Below, piece after piece: positions 41,401-64,000 of a stretch of 64,000 nt of DNA (positions within the stretch are counted from its first letter, which is position 1; each line of letters opens with the position of its first letter). Source of the DNA: Xiphophorus maculatus (lineage: Eukaryota; Chordata; Actinopteri; Cyprinodontiformes; Poeciliidae); assembly GCF_002775205.1 (NCBI RefSeq), contig NC_036462.1:30669084-30733083 (forward strand), written 5' to 3'. The notes beneath the pieces were generated by a model. That model worked only from the letters and a program-made list of their open reading frames with translations. It searched no databases and was not told the DNA's origin. The translations under genes and the position numbers were made by a program.

Positions 41401-44400
41401 AGGGTGGGTGTGGTCTCCATCTGGCATAGAACATCTGCAGAACAGAGAACAATAACAAAACAATGTGAATGCTGCGAGAAGCACTGGAAACTACAGTGTT
41501 CTGGCTAATTACCGATCTTTAAAAAGCCTGACGTGCTGATTCCGATTTTGGCTGATACCACTTTGTTTTTTTTGTCTGAAATGTCGCTGAATATAGTAAG
41601 AAAGTTGCTGAACCGGCAACAGTGGGGTGACTACTGTTAACTGGAGACATGCAGGGGTTTTCCTGGGTTAGGAGGAACCCTGCTGGGTACCCACCGGGGC
41701 TGAGGTGGTGGTGTTTGAGCATGTGGCTCTTCAGGTTGCTGCGGGAGGAGAAGTGCTTGGAACAGTTGGCCACCGGACAGCGGGTCCTCAGGGTGCTGGC
41801 GTCTTGTTTATGCTTCTTAGAGTGGATGTATAAGCTGCTGCGGGCTGAAAACTTGGCGTAGCAGCCTGAGGACAGGAAGCAGACATTATGGTTCCTGTGA
41901 CCAGAGGTGGGCAGAGGACACAAAAATTGTACTCAAGTAAGAGTACCACTACAACATATTTTTACTCAAGTAAAAAGTAGCCATTTGAGAAATTACTCAA
42001 GCAGGAGTAAATAAGTATTTAGTAAAAAGTCTTGTAAAGTACTGAGTAACTGATCAAATTAACAATCACGTAAGGTTTAAAAATTACATAATCAGACGGA
42101 ACAAAATATAAAGTGGAAGCGTTGGTATTTTAAGGAGGAAAATGATAATAATTCACATAAATAACAAAATTAGTACCTTTCAATAAAAAAAACTTATGAA
42201 GCTTTAATAAAGACCTGCAGCTGTGTGTCTGTGTCTGATACATTTTTGGTTAAAACATGTTTGTTCTTCATTCAGTGGGTAGAGAATCCAGAAATTTCAC
42301 TCAAGAGCAGCGATACTTAGCTAAAATTACTGAAGTACAGCATAGTAAAACTACTTGTAAAAGTACTTTTTTTTTTCAAAAAAACGTTACTCAAGTAAAT
42401 TTAATTGGGTAAATGTAACAAGCTACTTCCCAACTCTAGTAACTAGCTGAGGCACATCTGCTGGATAATTCAATGGTCACAATTGCTGAGTCGCTTTAAA
42501 CCACGTCCTCTGTCGTAAAGGCTGCTAGACGGATAAAGAGTTAGCCGACCTTCTGCGTGGCACTGAAAGGGTTTGGTGCCCAGGTGGGTGATGCTGTGGC
42601 CCTTCAGGTGCTCAGCTCTGGTGAAAGACTTCCCACAGCCCTCCTCCGGACAGACAAATCGACGGTCATCGTCATGTTTCCTGATAAAAACCATGCAGAC
42701 AGCCGTTATCATTTCATACGCCAGGGAGATGGAACCGCTCTGTTCACGTCAGAGGAAGCTCTCACCGTTTGTGACGGAGCAGCTTGGACATGCTGGTGAA
42801 TGACCAACCGCAGCCCTCCGAGTCGCACACAAAGGGCCTTTCACCTGAGGAAACAGCCGCATGGTAACCATGACGACATGTTAAAAGTCTCTTCGGTTTG
42901 AATTGTTTTTCTGGATACGTCACAAATACGTTTCGGAAGGTGAAAGTTCTTACATCCTTTTGCCTTCAGTGTCGTGACTTTTTTATTTATTTTTGCAGAG
43001 ATGAATGATAATACATCCTGGTTATTAAAATTGTCTGCTAATATCCCTGGCTTTTCTGATCATTTTCTGATCGCTTTCATTTTGATTGAGAACTTTGAAA
43101 GCACAGTGCGAACAGGTCAGAGCACAAAGTGTTTCATGTCTCTGGAGTTTGGACTTTAACACTGTGAGGAAGGATTCTAATGTTGGATGACAACTGCTTT
43201 GATGATTCAACAAGTGAAACACTCTCACTGAAAAAACTCAACTCAGCTGAGACTCAAACCCGACTGGGATTTTACCACACAAGCTGATCAAGTATGCATG
43301 TTGTTATCTGACGAACACACACGTGTGTGTGTAATGGCCCGCCAGCTCACCTGTGTGACTCCTCATGTGAATTTTCAGGCGGCAGGCCTTATCGTAGGTC
43401 TTGTCGCAGCCTGGGTAGGTGCAGCTGAACTGGCCCGTTTCTCTGAAGTGAGTGCGATTGTGTGAGAAGAGGGCACTGAAGGTGATGAAGGTTTTCTCAC
43501 AGCCTGTACAGGAGAGGAGAGCAGCTGGAGCTTAAAAAACCAGCAGTGCACCGATTGCAGTTTTCTGGCCAACTGACGATTACAGATTTTTTCAAAAGCC
43601 TGAGAGGCCGATTTCGATCGTGGCCTATACCGATTTTTTGTTGTCGTCTTAAACGTCGCTAAATATGGCAAGAAACGCACTGTTTCTGAGTTGGAAACAA
43701 TAGGGTGACTGTTTATTACAAACACGACCTAGTGGGCCGGTCTGCCAGTCAAACCTCTCTAACTTCGGAACAGAAGAGGACAGTGGATGATTTTTAGACC
43801 TTTGCTGATAAGATAAGATTGGAGGAAAAGATCGGCTTCACGTGCAAGTATCGGTCTTTATCTGTGCCGATAAAGACTCAAGATTGGACCCACAAGCTCA
43901 AATATATACACCACCTCTAAGTAGGCCAATCAGAAAACGTTCCTAAACCAATGTTGTCTGTATTTGGGAACAACTTCCTGTTGGAAAACTAGCTTTATCC
44001 ATCTGACCCAGGATGTCCCAAACAGATCTGGAAGTAGCTGAACACTAAAGTGTCCACAGTGAAATCAACATGGCCAGAAAGGATCGACCCTGAGGATCGA
44101 CTGAAACTTGCCGGTTTTTAAACCAGCATTCTAAGGTAAAGTTTAATAGTAACAAGGGGAACATATTAATCTATCAGTGGATAACCATGTTATTGCCTTG
44201 GTGACGGTGGTCTAGGTGCAATTACCTAAGGAACCGTTTATCCAAATATCAGCACTGTATGGATGTATTTGAACCGTAATGTATTCAGAGAAAATTCTCA
44301 ATGAATCCAAACTTGTGGACCAGCTGAACTGGGTTTTCCTGAGTTCAGCGAAAGCGTTTGTGCCTCACAGTAAAAGGCCTTCATGAGCTAAATGAGCATG

Positions 44401-46397
44401 GGAACTATCGGACAAGTACCTGGGAATTCACACTTGTGGGGCCTCTGTGGTGAAAAGTGGACCCTCTGGTGATTGGCGAGGCGAGTGGCACTGCGGAACT
44501 TCTCGTTGCACACCTCGCAGGCGAAGGCGTGGTCCTGCTCGTGGACTTTGACATGAGCCTTCAGGTTGTAGACCGTGGTGAACCTCCTGCCGCAGCCTTC
44601 GAACTCGCAGGTGTGCGGACGCTGCTTGTCGTGGGACTGGAGGTGGCGCTTCAGCTTGTAGGAGGTGGCAAAGGCCCAGCCGCAGCCCTCCACTTTGCAC
44701 TGGTACGGCCGTGGCTCCTCCGCGTGGTACAGCAGGTGGACCTTCAGCTTCTGGCGAGAGTCAAACGCGGAAAAGCAGCCGGGTTCCGGGCAGGCGAAGG
44801 TGGCCACAGTGTCCTTTTTTGATCTGATCAGGGATAAGGAGTTCAGGTCTTCATTGCTACACCCCCCAACGGGGCCTTTTGGCGATGGCACAATCAGGTC
44901 GGCCTCTGTCACAGCACACAGCACTCCGGCTTCCTGTTTCACAACAGAACAGGCGTCCAGTGAGGTGCCCAGTTCTGACAAGGAGCAGTCATCCACCAAG
45001 GCCAGCTCGGAGTCACTGACAGACACACCAGGTCTGGGCTCTTCCTGCTGACTGGAGCTGGCTACTGCCAGGGTGCTGATCTTCCCGATCGATTTAGTAC
45101 CACTGTCATAATTGAGAAGAACTATATCCTCATGGTCTTTCATGCCTAGATGTTCCTTTAAGCTCACCATGTCATCCTCTTTGTGGACATACCCCTCTGG
45201 TGGGGCCGCCAGAGTCAGTACCCCATTCTCAATAGTGACAATTATGCTTTGGTTGTTTATTGTAATGGTCCCGGAAAAGGTCTCCGCGGCAGGCGGACTG
45301 CTGGAGGAAGTGACCGGGTGTGAACCGTCCTGCAGTCCCGCTGTCTCGGAGCCGTAGGCTGGTTTCTCCATAGCCTCCACCGCCCCGGAGGTCAGCGCCG
45401 CGTCGTGGTCTGGTCGGCCACTGAGCAGCCTGTCGTCACCGTTTTCCGTACAGATCTGCCCACAGAGCTTATCGCCATATTTGTTCGTCAAAACTACATC
45501 TTCGACGGTATGATGGTCGCCAGCTGTCTTGGCACTCAGCACCGCGGGATTATCGGTTAATAAACTGAAAACATGCTCTGCCCTCTTCGGTGTTTGCGTG
45601 TCAGGACAGCTCAGGATGTCCGCGGTCTCACAGAAGGCGACCCCGCCGCTGCCAGCCTCCATGGAGCCGCGGCCCTCCGCTTCCTTACCCTTCACTTTAC
45701 ATCCGCTGTCGCACGAGCAGTCCGCTCGGTTTCTGCTCGCGGCGACTGCTCCATCCTCTCTGTCGGTGTTAAACAGAACGTATAATTCCTGCGTTTGTCT
45801 GTCAGTTTTTCTCCCCAGGTTCCGGCTTCCCGCCGAAGCATTAAGAAAAGCTCCGAGGCTGTCACCGGGAGGCTGCTTCAAAGCGCAGTCCTCACGCTGC
45901 TGCCGTAAAACCGGAGAAGACAACGCCAGCTGCCTCTGCGGCATCGCTTCCGCCTCCCCCTCCAACAGAGGCAGCGCCATTTGCATTACCTCACCGTTTT
46001 CCTCATATCGCCACTCCGTTCGGCTGAAGTCGTGCGAGCCTAGGAGGGAGTTGAACACGTTTTCCTTTTCCGCGTTTATCATGTTATGAAGTCCCAGAAT
46101 CGCTCTATCTTCGGGCGCGATGCTGCAGGACGCTGAGACGTGTTTGGTGACGGGAGAACGAGCGAGCTCGCTGCCATTTTCCCCCAGCAGGCGAAACTGC
46201 GCCGTCTTTGGCCTAGCGTTGTTGTTACTGTCACTCTGAAGCTCGGGCAGTTCCGGCGGTCCGGCGGCTTCATTTTCGATTGAAATCAATTGCGGTAACG
46301 AGGCTACGGTTGACCGAAGTGCAGACGAAGCCGTTCTGTGTAGGGCGCCATGTTGAGAGTGGATGTTTTGGGCATCAGAAAGCCCCTGGATTTCCAT
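38404..46397 (-). CDS. zxdc: Zinc finger protein ZXDC (ZXD family)
   Basis: Ten coding exons on the minus strand: 46397-44420, 43503-43351, 42844-42766, 42680-42550, 41865-41695, 41434-40653, 40544-40460, 40383-40211, 39042-38941, 38490-38404. Phases agree and give 1,246 residues. In mammals ZXDC partners ZXDA and CIITA to activate MHC class II and other genes. Residues about 534-837 hold ten tandem C2H2 fingers; diagnostic blocks are FDSRQKLKVHLL, AFATSYKLKRHLQSH, TVYNLKAH, KACRLKIHMRSHTGERPF and FTRAEHLKGHSITHLGTKPF. The C-terminus ends STINLQDLE, typical of ZXDC. An activation region with SGGSARTDYRAIQLAKKKKQR follows the fingers. The N-terminal 530 residues are acidic/serine-rich and longer than I recall for human ZXDC (about 858 aa in total). 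It lies downstream of the copine on the same strand. Confidence 0.95.
38941..39042 (-). CDS. zxdc: zxdc exon 9
   Basis: 34 codons, DDPASDGDLAF...LTVDLPVNILQ, between 'tgatgcag' and GTGAGT. A (CA)n tract (39050-39077) sits just 5' of the acceptor in the gene's sense, replacing a normal pyrimidine tract with (TG)n. Confidence 0.9.
39584..39853. mobile_element. TTAA-flanked MITE in zxdc intron 8
   Basis: Ends AGCTGGGCTATGTAACTTTT and AAAAGTTACATATTGCAGCT are inverted copies, each flanked by TTAA (39584-39587, 39850-39853), as piggyBac- or Kolobok-type elements leave. The internal 'cctcttggctctgattggtt' block recurs near 22690 and, diverged, near 5415. It is non-coding. Confidence 0.75.
40653..41434 (-). 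CDS. zxdc: zxdc exon 6 (transactivation region)
   Basis: It encodes about 261 residues just after the fingers: LTPSSELISS, MDLSLVSSGILTIDPSSV, LEPLVMVTGADL, LNLDDVQSVTPEALGTLAAL. These correspond to ZXDC's conserved acidic/hydrophobic activation blocks. It is GC-rich with many open antisense frames that are not genes. Confidence 0.9.
41504..41653. mobile_element. Fragment of the TAGGGATGCACCGATT hAT-type family
   Basis: 'attaccgatctttaaaaagcctgac' to 'ctgttaactggagacatgcag', matching internal parts of the copies at 50720 and 60791. It lies in zxdc intron 5. Confidence 0.65.
41902..42437. mobile_element. ACTCAAGTAA-family copy E in zxdc intron 4
   Basis: Starts CAGAGGTGGGCAG and ends 'cttcccaactct'. 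It begins 35 bp from the acceptor of zxdc exon 5, so it forms most of this short intron. Confidence 0.8.
43545..43880. mobile_element. hAT-type family copy in zxdc intron 1
   Basis: Begins 'gtgcaccgattgcagttttctggcc' and continues with 'agcctgagaggccgatttc' and 'acctttgctgataagataag', the family's interior landmarks. Confidence 0.65.
44420..46397 (-). CDS. zxdc: zxdc exon 1 (N-terminal region and first fingers)
   Basis: It encodes residues 1-659. Residues 1-530 are low in known motifs, but the HLGMKDHEDIVLLNYDSG segment and the SGTITINNQSIIVTIENGVLTL block look conserved. Fingers 1-4 and the start of finger 5 follow. The donor CCCAG/GTACTT splits finger 5 after HKCEFP. The start ATG at 46397 (MEIQGL) is the first in frame; GC-rich sequence lies just upstream. 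Confidence 0.9.
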
Positions 46398-46520
46398 CTT
46401 GGTATCCCTGTAGCAGCGGCACCGAAAGGGCCCGCCCTAAAAGCCGGAGATGATCCATCCAGCCACAACACGGTTTCTGTCAGGCCGAGTGCCGCGTTCA
46501 GGGCGTGTATGGAAATCCAG
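46398..46520 (-). promoter_or_regulatory. zxdc: Candidate zxdc promoter
   Basis: GC-rich stretch with a GC-box-like 'gggcccgccct' (46429-46439) directly upstream of the ATG; beyond 46520 the sequence turns AT-rich. The transcription start is not determined. Confidence 0.35.
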
Positions 46521-47737
46521 GGAATTATAGAAACGATTCGAGGAATATTCTTTCACCATATACTGATTATTCTGCAAATAATTGTTTTCTGCTTAAAATA
46601 TCAAAATATATTTTTTTCTAATAAACCCAAAGGTAGATTTCTATATAAAGCTAAAGGAACAGACCCGAATGTTATTCGGGTTACTATAATAATTTGATTT
46701 GGTTTGGTGCATGTAATTAAAATGTTCAGGTTTTTACACAGGCGTAATACATTTTTATCCCGGGTAATAAGTGTATAAGAGACTATTCTGAAAAAAATAA
46801 AGTTTAATATAACAGAGGTTACACTTTTAACTGTAATGTTCTATTAAACGCTTGGTAAATTAGGCATTCCGCCAACATGCTAAATTGAGGAGTGTAGTTT
46901 CACACTTTCTCCTCTAAGTGGCAGTGTAGCACTAAGAAATGCGCAGATCTCTACGCAAACACTGAAAATAGTCTTGTGACGTACATTAAAATACGATTGT
47001 GAAATGCTGATTAGCAAATACTCGGGGTCAGATTAATTTTTTATTAAGTGTGTTAAGCAGAAGTAAAAAAAAAAAAAAACCAAACAAACAAAAGAAATAA
47101 AAATGGGGAGTATGAAAAAAAGTCTGGATCAGGAGAAAACCGGAAGAAATACTGTTCACCCAATAATCTGCACATTATGTTAACGTGTTTGTAATTGATC
47201 TTAATGAGTAAAATATTGTACAAAATTCATTGGACTAGAGAGAAGCACTAAGCAACATTTCTTGGTGGGTTTAATTCAGAATGTTTCCACAGTGCAACAA
47301 GCTCAGCATGCTTCGTACAACGTAGCCAATAAATTAAATGGATGGTGCAGTGTTGGTCATTACATTAATGCATGCACGTTTTAAGCACATGCTGCTCAGA
47401 CCTACTCTAGAGTTTGTTTTCTACCTATTTACATATTTTGGGTCATCATGCTGGCAGTTTGTTCAATGATACTGTACAAAACAGCAAAGATAAATAATAA
47501 AGAACACCCCTGCACAGTGCACAAGTCAAAACATCGGACTGTCGTCTGAAGTCATTTACAGAATGAAAAACCTGAACAGAATCAGAGCCACGTGGACATG
47601 CAAAATGACAAAGTTCTTGTGTTGTCATATAAAAATAGATTTCCCCCTTGTAGGATAATGACAGAAATAAGGCCACGTATCTATTTTCCTTCTAATATCA
47701 CAGGTACTAAAATGATCATACTTTCATAAATTGGTTC

Positions 47738-48075
47738 TAGTATTTGTTGGTCTAGTTTCTAGTGCAAATATCTGAGTGCATTTAGGAGCTTGTTTTAAGT
47801 TAATTATTTCTTAATATTTATTTTTAAAAGTACTAGTTCCATTGGCAGATTATTTAACTTACAACACAACATTTTTCCTACATTATAAGAGAAATAACCT
47901 GCCTTTGGAACTAGAACTTTTACATCAATATTAAAGAATTATTGACTTAAAACAAGCCTCTATATCGTTCAGAAAATGGATTTCTAGGTTAGTCTTGTCT
48001 TATTTCAAGTGTACTAAGATACTTGGAATAGAAACTAGACCAAAAAAAAAATACTTGGTAAGATTTTGTGTTGAA
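47738..48075. mobile_element. Palindromic MITE, TTTTAAGTAAATAATT family, copy 1
   Basis: Shared blocks 'gcttgttttaagttaattatttcttaatattta', 'cattggcagattattt' and 'cttggtaagattttgtg'. The left part is the inverse of the right part ('attattgacttaaaacaagc'). Copies 2 and 3 lie at 49435 and 51023. Confidence 0.7.
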
Positions 48076-48545
48076 CACCGTAGCGAGAGCTAAATGTCAA
48101 ACACGGAACGATTAAAGCAAAATGCGCAACGTGTTGTTTTTATTTATTGCGTCGTGCGCCACAGGAGGAAGCGCAACCTTTCACAGTAAGAGGAAACCTA
48201 TCAGAGCTCAGTGCGCAGATATACTCAGACATGCAGTTTTTAATGTTCCTATTATCACCACCAGAATTCGGAAAAAGCATTTTCCTATTCGGTCAGGAGC
48301 GTCCAGGAGCTGTCCACTCCGATTCTTTTTTTGGGGACATTTCCAGTTTCTTTTAAGACAAAAAGAAAAATCGTCTTATGAAACGTGTTCTTGTTTTTAG
48401 CTCGAAATTTAGCAGACAACTTAATTGTGTTCGAATTTTTAATTGTTTATGTGTTTGTAAAAAAAAAAAATAATAAAAATGATCAAAACAAGTTTTACTT
48501 GTAAATGAAATCTTGGATCTTAATGAGGCAACATGTACAAATAAA

Positions 48546-48568
48546 GGGGGGGGGGGGGGGGGGGGGGG
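48546..48568 (+). repeat. Homopolymer of 23 G
   Basis: Pure G run, with potential for quadruplex formation; could also be inflated by sequencing error. Confidence 0.85.
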
Positions 48569-49094
48569 AATCTATGACAACAGACCTAAATGCAACATTT
48601 TCAATTTGAATGTGGGGAAATACAAGTAAAAACTAAATATCAATGGATTCCTGAAAATTGATTTAAAAAAAAAAAAAGATAATAAAAATGGGTCCAGCTT
48701 GCCAATGAAATCTCAATAAATTCTAAATAATTTTTGTAAGAAAAATATTTTCTCTGTTCACCAGAACATCACTGGCTTTAAATGACTTTTCCTTTTAACT
48801 AATAGTGTTTCAAATTAATAGAATCTTAAAAGGAAGCTAAGCATTCATCTTATCTGCAGCTGATTTTGATAGAAAAATACAACTCAGAACATCAGAACAC
48901 CAGTTTGTAGTACAGCTTAGCTAATAAAGGACGGCGATTCGTTCCAATCTCGTAGTAAAGTGTTTTTCCTCTGCTTGGCACAGAAAGAGTCTAATTCCGT
49001 CTGAGACACTTTGCTTGAAAGAAATACCCTCTGCTGAAAGCTGATAATATTTAAGAAGAAAACTGGATAGAAAAATCAAGTTGAAACTCTCTCC

Positions 49095-49139
<45 letters not shown>

Positions 49140-49434
49140 TTGATTATGAGAATAAAGCACAAAAGTTTGTTTGTTCAGACCCATTTAATACGAGTAAAAC
49201 CTCAAACAATTTTGATTTCAGACTAATTCTTTTCATTTCTCCCATCACCAGCTGTGCATCAAACCATCTCCGTTAATGATTGATTTAAACGCGCCACGCT
49301 GACTGGGACTTCTGCGAGAGGCAGTGGGATGTTCAGATACTTCTGGGTCGCAGAAACGCAACAGAAGACCAGCAGGAAAATGAACGAAAGGCGACGCAAA
49401 CAGTGGAGGTTTGTAAATTCACCTGAGGGCTTCA

Positions 49435-49745
49435 CTGCAAAAAAAAAACAAAAAAAAACACTGTAACGTTTCAGGTACTTTTGCTCCAGTTTTCTACTGC
49501 ACATACTTTAGTACACTTTAAATAAGACACAAATAACTAATAAGTAACTTTTCAGCAAGATATAGTAGCTTGTTTTAAGTAAATAATTCCTTAATATTGA
49601 TCTAATACTAGCACTTTTTGATCAACATTAAGGTAATTTACTTAAAGCAAGTTCCTATGTCTTGCCAGAAAGTTATGTATAAGTTATTTGTGTCTTATTT
49701 CAAGTGTAGTAAGACACCTGCAGTAGAAACCAGACCAAAATCACT
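49435..49745. mobile_element. Palindromic MITE copy 2
   Basis: Centre at 49570-49648 forms an imperfect hairpin: 'cttgttttaagtaaataatt' against 'aatttacttaaagcaag'. The left end 'cactgcaaaaaaaa' is A-rich. Confidence 0.65.
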
Positions 49746-50719
49746 CCCTAAGGTTGAGTGTTTGTGCCGTTTCTGCTCTCATGCACTCCGCCTATCTGCT
49801 CTGCACTGAGCTCTTCAGGGTCACCAGAACAAAACATGGAGGCTTTTTTTTCTCTCTCCTCTAAGCAGTAGCTTACTTTCTGTGAATAATTCATGGCACC
49901 CAACAAAAGCTGGGGGGGAAGAAGAAAAAAAAAAAATCCCCTCTTCTTCCTTCATGGAAAATTGAAGTGAATAAAAGCGGCCCGGACCTGTCCTCTCATC
50001 CTCCGCTACACGTGAGGCGTTTTGGGTCTGAAAGGTTCGACCGGGACCCTGTTCGTTTTCCAAACAGCGGGATGTGCTCGAGACAGCGGCGTCGGCCTCA
50101 TGCAACATTTATCCCTACTATCCCACACCGGGTCTAGACAAAGGAGCAGCGGGGAAGAGGGGGGAGGTTCAAATCTGCTCTGCGATGGGGCCCTGCATCC
50201 CTCGCTCTCTGGGGCGGTCAGGTCGTTGGAAGCGACCTCCCGCCCCGTCCGTGTGGGATCCGTTTAGACTCGCTCTGCTTCTACACGGTGACCTGAAAAC
50301 GCTCCTGTTCCATGAAAACACGCGGGAACAAGTCTTGGCTGCTGTTGTATAATTAAACATATAATCTGTTCCTTTGAGATCTGGGTTGATTTAAAAAAAT
50401 AAAAATAAAAAATAAAAATCAGAAGAAACGATTACACCGTGACAACAAACTCAGCTGATGCAGTTAGCAGTAAATGAAAAATAGTTATGGTGGAAAGTTT
50501 TGCTTTGAAAATTTTGACTTGAGATTTTTTGTGTTTTTGTTTCTACAATTAATACAGCCGTTATGTGTATATTAATTCATTAAGTGGATCAGTTTTTTTT
50601 TGTCTTCACACAAACTGACTCGTTAACTTCACTCTAACTGTGTTGAATCATCAGCCCAGCTAAAAAAAGACAGTATATTGATCTGATTAGCACACTGACT
50701 AGAATCATTATGTTTAGTT

Positions 50720-51022
50720 TTGCACTGATTGCAGATTACCGATATTCAAGCAGCCTGACCTGCCAATTCTGATTTTGGCCGATACCTTTTCTTTTCTTTT
50801 TTTTGTCTAAACTGTTGCTAAATATAGCAAGAAAGTCGCTGAGTCTGCATCAGTGGGGTGAGTATTGCTAACTGTAAACGTGCAGACATGACCTGGTGGG
50901 CGGAGCTAACAGTCAAACCTCTTTCACAGCAGAGCAGAAGAGGACAGCGGCTGATTTTTATACCTTTGCTGAGATAAATAAGACCGGCCTCACATGCAAG
51001 TATCTGCTGATTGACGACCTTC
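50720..51022. mobile_element. hAT-type family copy, truncated by a neighbouring MITE
   Basis: 'gcactgattgcagattaccg' to 'gctgattgacgacc'. It is followed directly by the palindromic MITE at 51023-51290, which removed its right end. Confidence 0.65.
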
Positions 51023-51290
51023 CAAAAGTAAGAAATTGCCAGTTCCACCGGCAGATTATTTCGCTTACAACAAGACATTTTTCCCCATGTTATTAGTGAA
51101 ATAATTTGCCAATGGATCTAGAACTTTTCCATCAATATTAAATAATTATCTACTTAAAACAAGCTCCTATATCTTCTAGAAAAGTTACTTATAGGTTTTT
51201 TTTTTTTTTTCTTATTTCACGCAGGCTAAGATATTTGAACTAAAAACTACACAAAAATTACTTGGTGAGATTTTGTGTTTTTGCAGTTTA
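51023..51290. mobile_element. Palindromic MITE copy 3
   Basis: 'gttccaccggcagattatttcgcttac', 'atcaatattaaataattatctacttaaaacaagc' and 'cttggtgagattttgtgtttttgcag'. Confidence 0.65.
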
Positions 51291-52686
51291 TTAAAAGTTG
51301 AAACGCTTCTTTACACATATTGCAAACTGCAGGTTTTGTGTTAGATTTGGGAAATTATGCCAGGGTGCATTTAAACAACCACTGTTTGACATAACGCACT
51401 GTATCGGGGTTTTTTTTTTTTTGTTTTTTGATAACTCACCTGGCTACAAACAATAATTTCTTATTAAAAATATTACTTTATAATTCAAATTGGATATCAC
51501 AAAAAAAACCAACTGATTTTATATTTACCTACATGAATAAAAGGTTTCCTGTTCTGCTAGCATTTAATATTCTTTGGGAGACCGAAATCGATATCCAGCT
51601 TTCATTTTCTCAATAACACCGGGTTACAAAAATAGATTTTTTTGGAAGTTGTCTGGGTTTTTTCAACTGAATTAGGATTATTTTGCAATGCTGAATCCAA
51701 AAGTGACGTCCATTTTTCTCAATCAGGTTTTTATTCTAATATGATTTAGAGAAATCTGATCTTCTGACTAAATTGATATTTTTGTGACTTTATCAGTTCA
51801 CTTCTGTTAATATTTCTCATCCAAAAAAAGGTCTTTGGAGAAAAAGAAATGTTTTCTAACAGAGTGTATTAAATAAATATTACAAACTTGGATTTCCTTA
51901 AATTAAATAATAAACGCTGATAAGGGTAAGAACATGTGAATCAAACATTTCGTCTTCATTGTGTAAAATTCTCCGTCTCTTTTCTGTCCTGATGGAGTCT
52001 CTCCTCCTGCTCATCACTCACTGATCCAGATTCTCAGCAAACTGATCCAGATGTGAGAACAAATCATGCATTTTGCTGCTCATGTTGCTCCATAGTTCAG
52101 AAATTTGACCTGATGGAGCAAAACCAATGTGATTTCTGGATTCAGCTCATTGAAATGACCCTAAAACAGTTGACAAAAAAAACACAAAGACATTTTTTTG
52201 GCTGTTGACCAGTGTGATATGAACGGCGATAAACCAGCAGCCAGGCGAGACAACGCCTCTCTAAGCGATCCTCGCTTCTTTGATTTTAGCTTGTGTCAAA
52301 CGTTTGGAGTACCCTGAGATGAAACGATCCAGACGAAGACAAACGTTCTGCTGCTAGAACCAATCGAGGCGTCTCAGGCTCTGCAGGAGTTACCAAAGAC
52401 AGCAGCAGCTGCAGACCTGAAGTCTGACGGACATTTAACAGAACAAAATGAATTATTTGAGCTGTGTGATGCGCTGGCAGAATGTTTCACTTTATAGGTG
52501 CTGAAGAAAAAAAACAAACAAAAAAAATGAAATAAAGTAAAAGTTTCGACTTCCTACCCTGACACCTCAGATGTAGAAAACGGAAAAGAGGCGCTGTCTC
52601 TCTTTTAGGCTCAGTTTACTGATTTGGTTTATGCCAACCAACCCTGAAGTTGCACATCTTACACACTCACACATGCATGCAGAAGT

Positions 52687-52724
<38 letters not shown>

Positions 52725-52774
52725 CCATTTGCTCAAGCTCCTAGCTCCTGCTCTTCACTGCTTGTTGCTCTCAG

Positions 52775-64000
<11,226 letters not shown>

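Larger units (their letters stand above)
46521..52774. other. Intergenic repeat-rich DNA between zxdc and the copine
   Basis: No coding exon is supported. Content: three palindromic TTTTAAGTAAATAATT MITEs (47738, 49435, 51023), a hAT-type fragment (50720), a 23-nt G run (48546-48568), (TG)n (49098-49124) and (AC)n (52688-52722). A GC-rich island at 49975-50330 has a weak LINE-like frame (DLKTLLF) that I cannot confirm. Confidence 0.6.

Noticed and set aside
40649-41508. Open frames overlapping zxdc exon 6 on both strands
   Set aside because: Out-of-frame by-products of GC-rich coding sequence; the spliced zxdc frame explains the region.
45529-46089. 186-codon plus-strand frame over zxdc exon 1
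   Set aside because: Shadow of the zxdc reading frame on the other strand.
49975-50352. Small gene in the GC-rich patch between zxdc and the copine
   Set aside because: Only a faint LINE-like DLKTLLF string; no splice signals, start or conserved domain.

Overview
The window looks like nuclear DNA of a teleost fish, probably a spiny-rayed (percomorph) species. It has large vertebrate-type introns, very high interspersed-repeat content and long (TG)n, (TA)n and (ATT)n microsatellites. The three recognisable vertebrate genes are interrupted by consensus GT-AG introns whose phases match exactly from exon to exon. I see no prokaryotic, plasmid or organellar features, no CRISPR array and no convincing tRNA or rRNA gene.

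Layout: 1-10.6 kb is gene-poor and filled with repeats: an L1 ORF1 5' fragment, a triplicated 270-300 bp segment and microsatellites. 10.78-19.58 kb (+) holds an intact ten-exon gene that I assembled from splice signals. It encodes about 963 residues: an acidic N-terminus, two zinc-finger-like motifs, a Crypton-like tyrosine-recombinase domain and a short C-terminal domain of tryptophans and lysines on its own exon. This is the most interesting object in the window. 25.5-33.3 kb (-) is klf15, two coding exons with a CpG-rich probable promoter near 36.1 kb. 38.4-46.4 kb (-) is zxdc, ten coding exons. 52.8 kb to beyond 63.0 kb (-) is the 3' half of a copine, most like cpne9, running off the right edge.

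klf15 and zxdc have the same order and orientation as on human 3q21, so this is conserved vertebrate microsynteny. Both encode C2H2 transcription regulators. KLF15 is a metabolic and glucocorticoid-responsive factor. ZXDC is a co-factor of the ZXDA/CIITA system. The copine is a calcium-dependent membrane-binding protein. Nothing suggests the genes work in one pathway. The recombinase-derived gene is separate in origin.

The non-coding DNA holds at least five small DNA-transposon families. Several copies have visible terminal inverted repeats and target-site duplications. There are also LINE 3' ends, a broken Ty3/gypsy integrase, and a 946-bp element with perfect 216-bp inverted arms around a LINE fragment. 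All exon coordinates come from reading splice sites and frames by eye. No alignment or database search was run, and family names rest on recalled domain knowledge.
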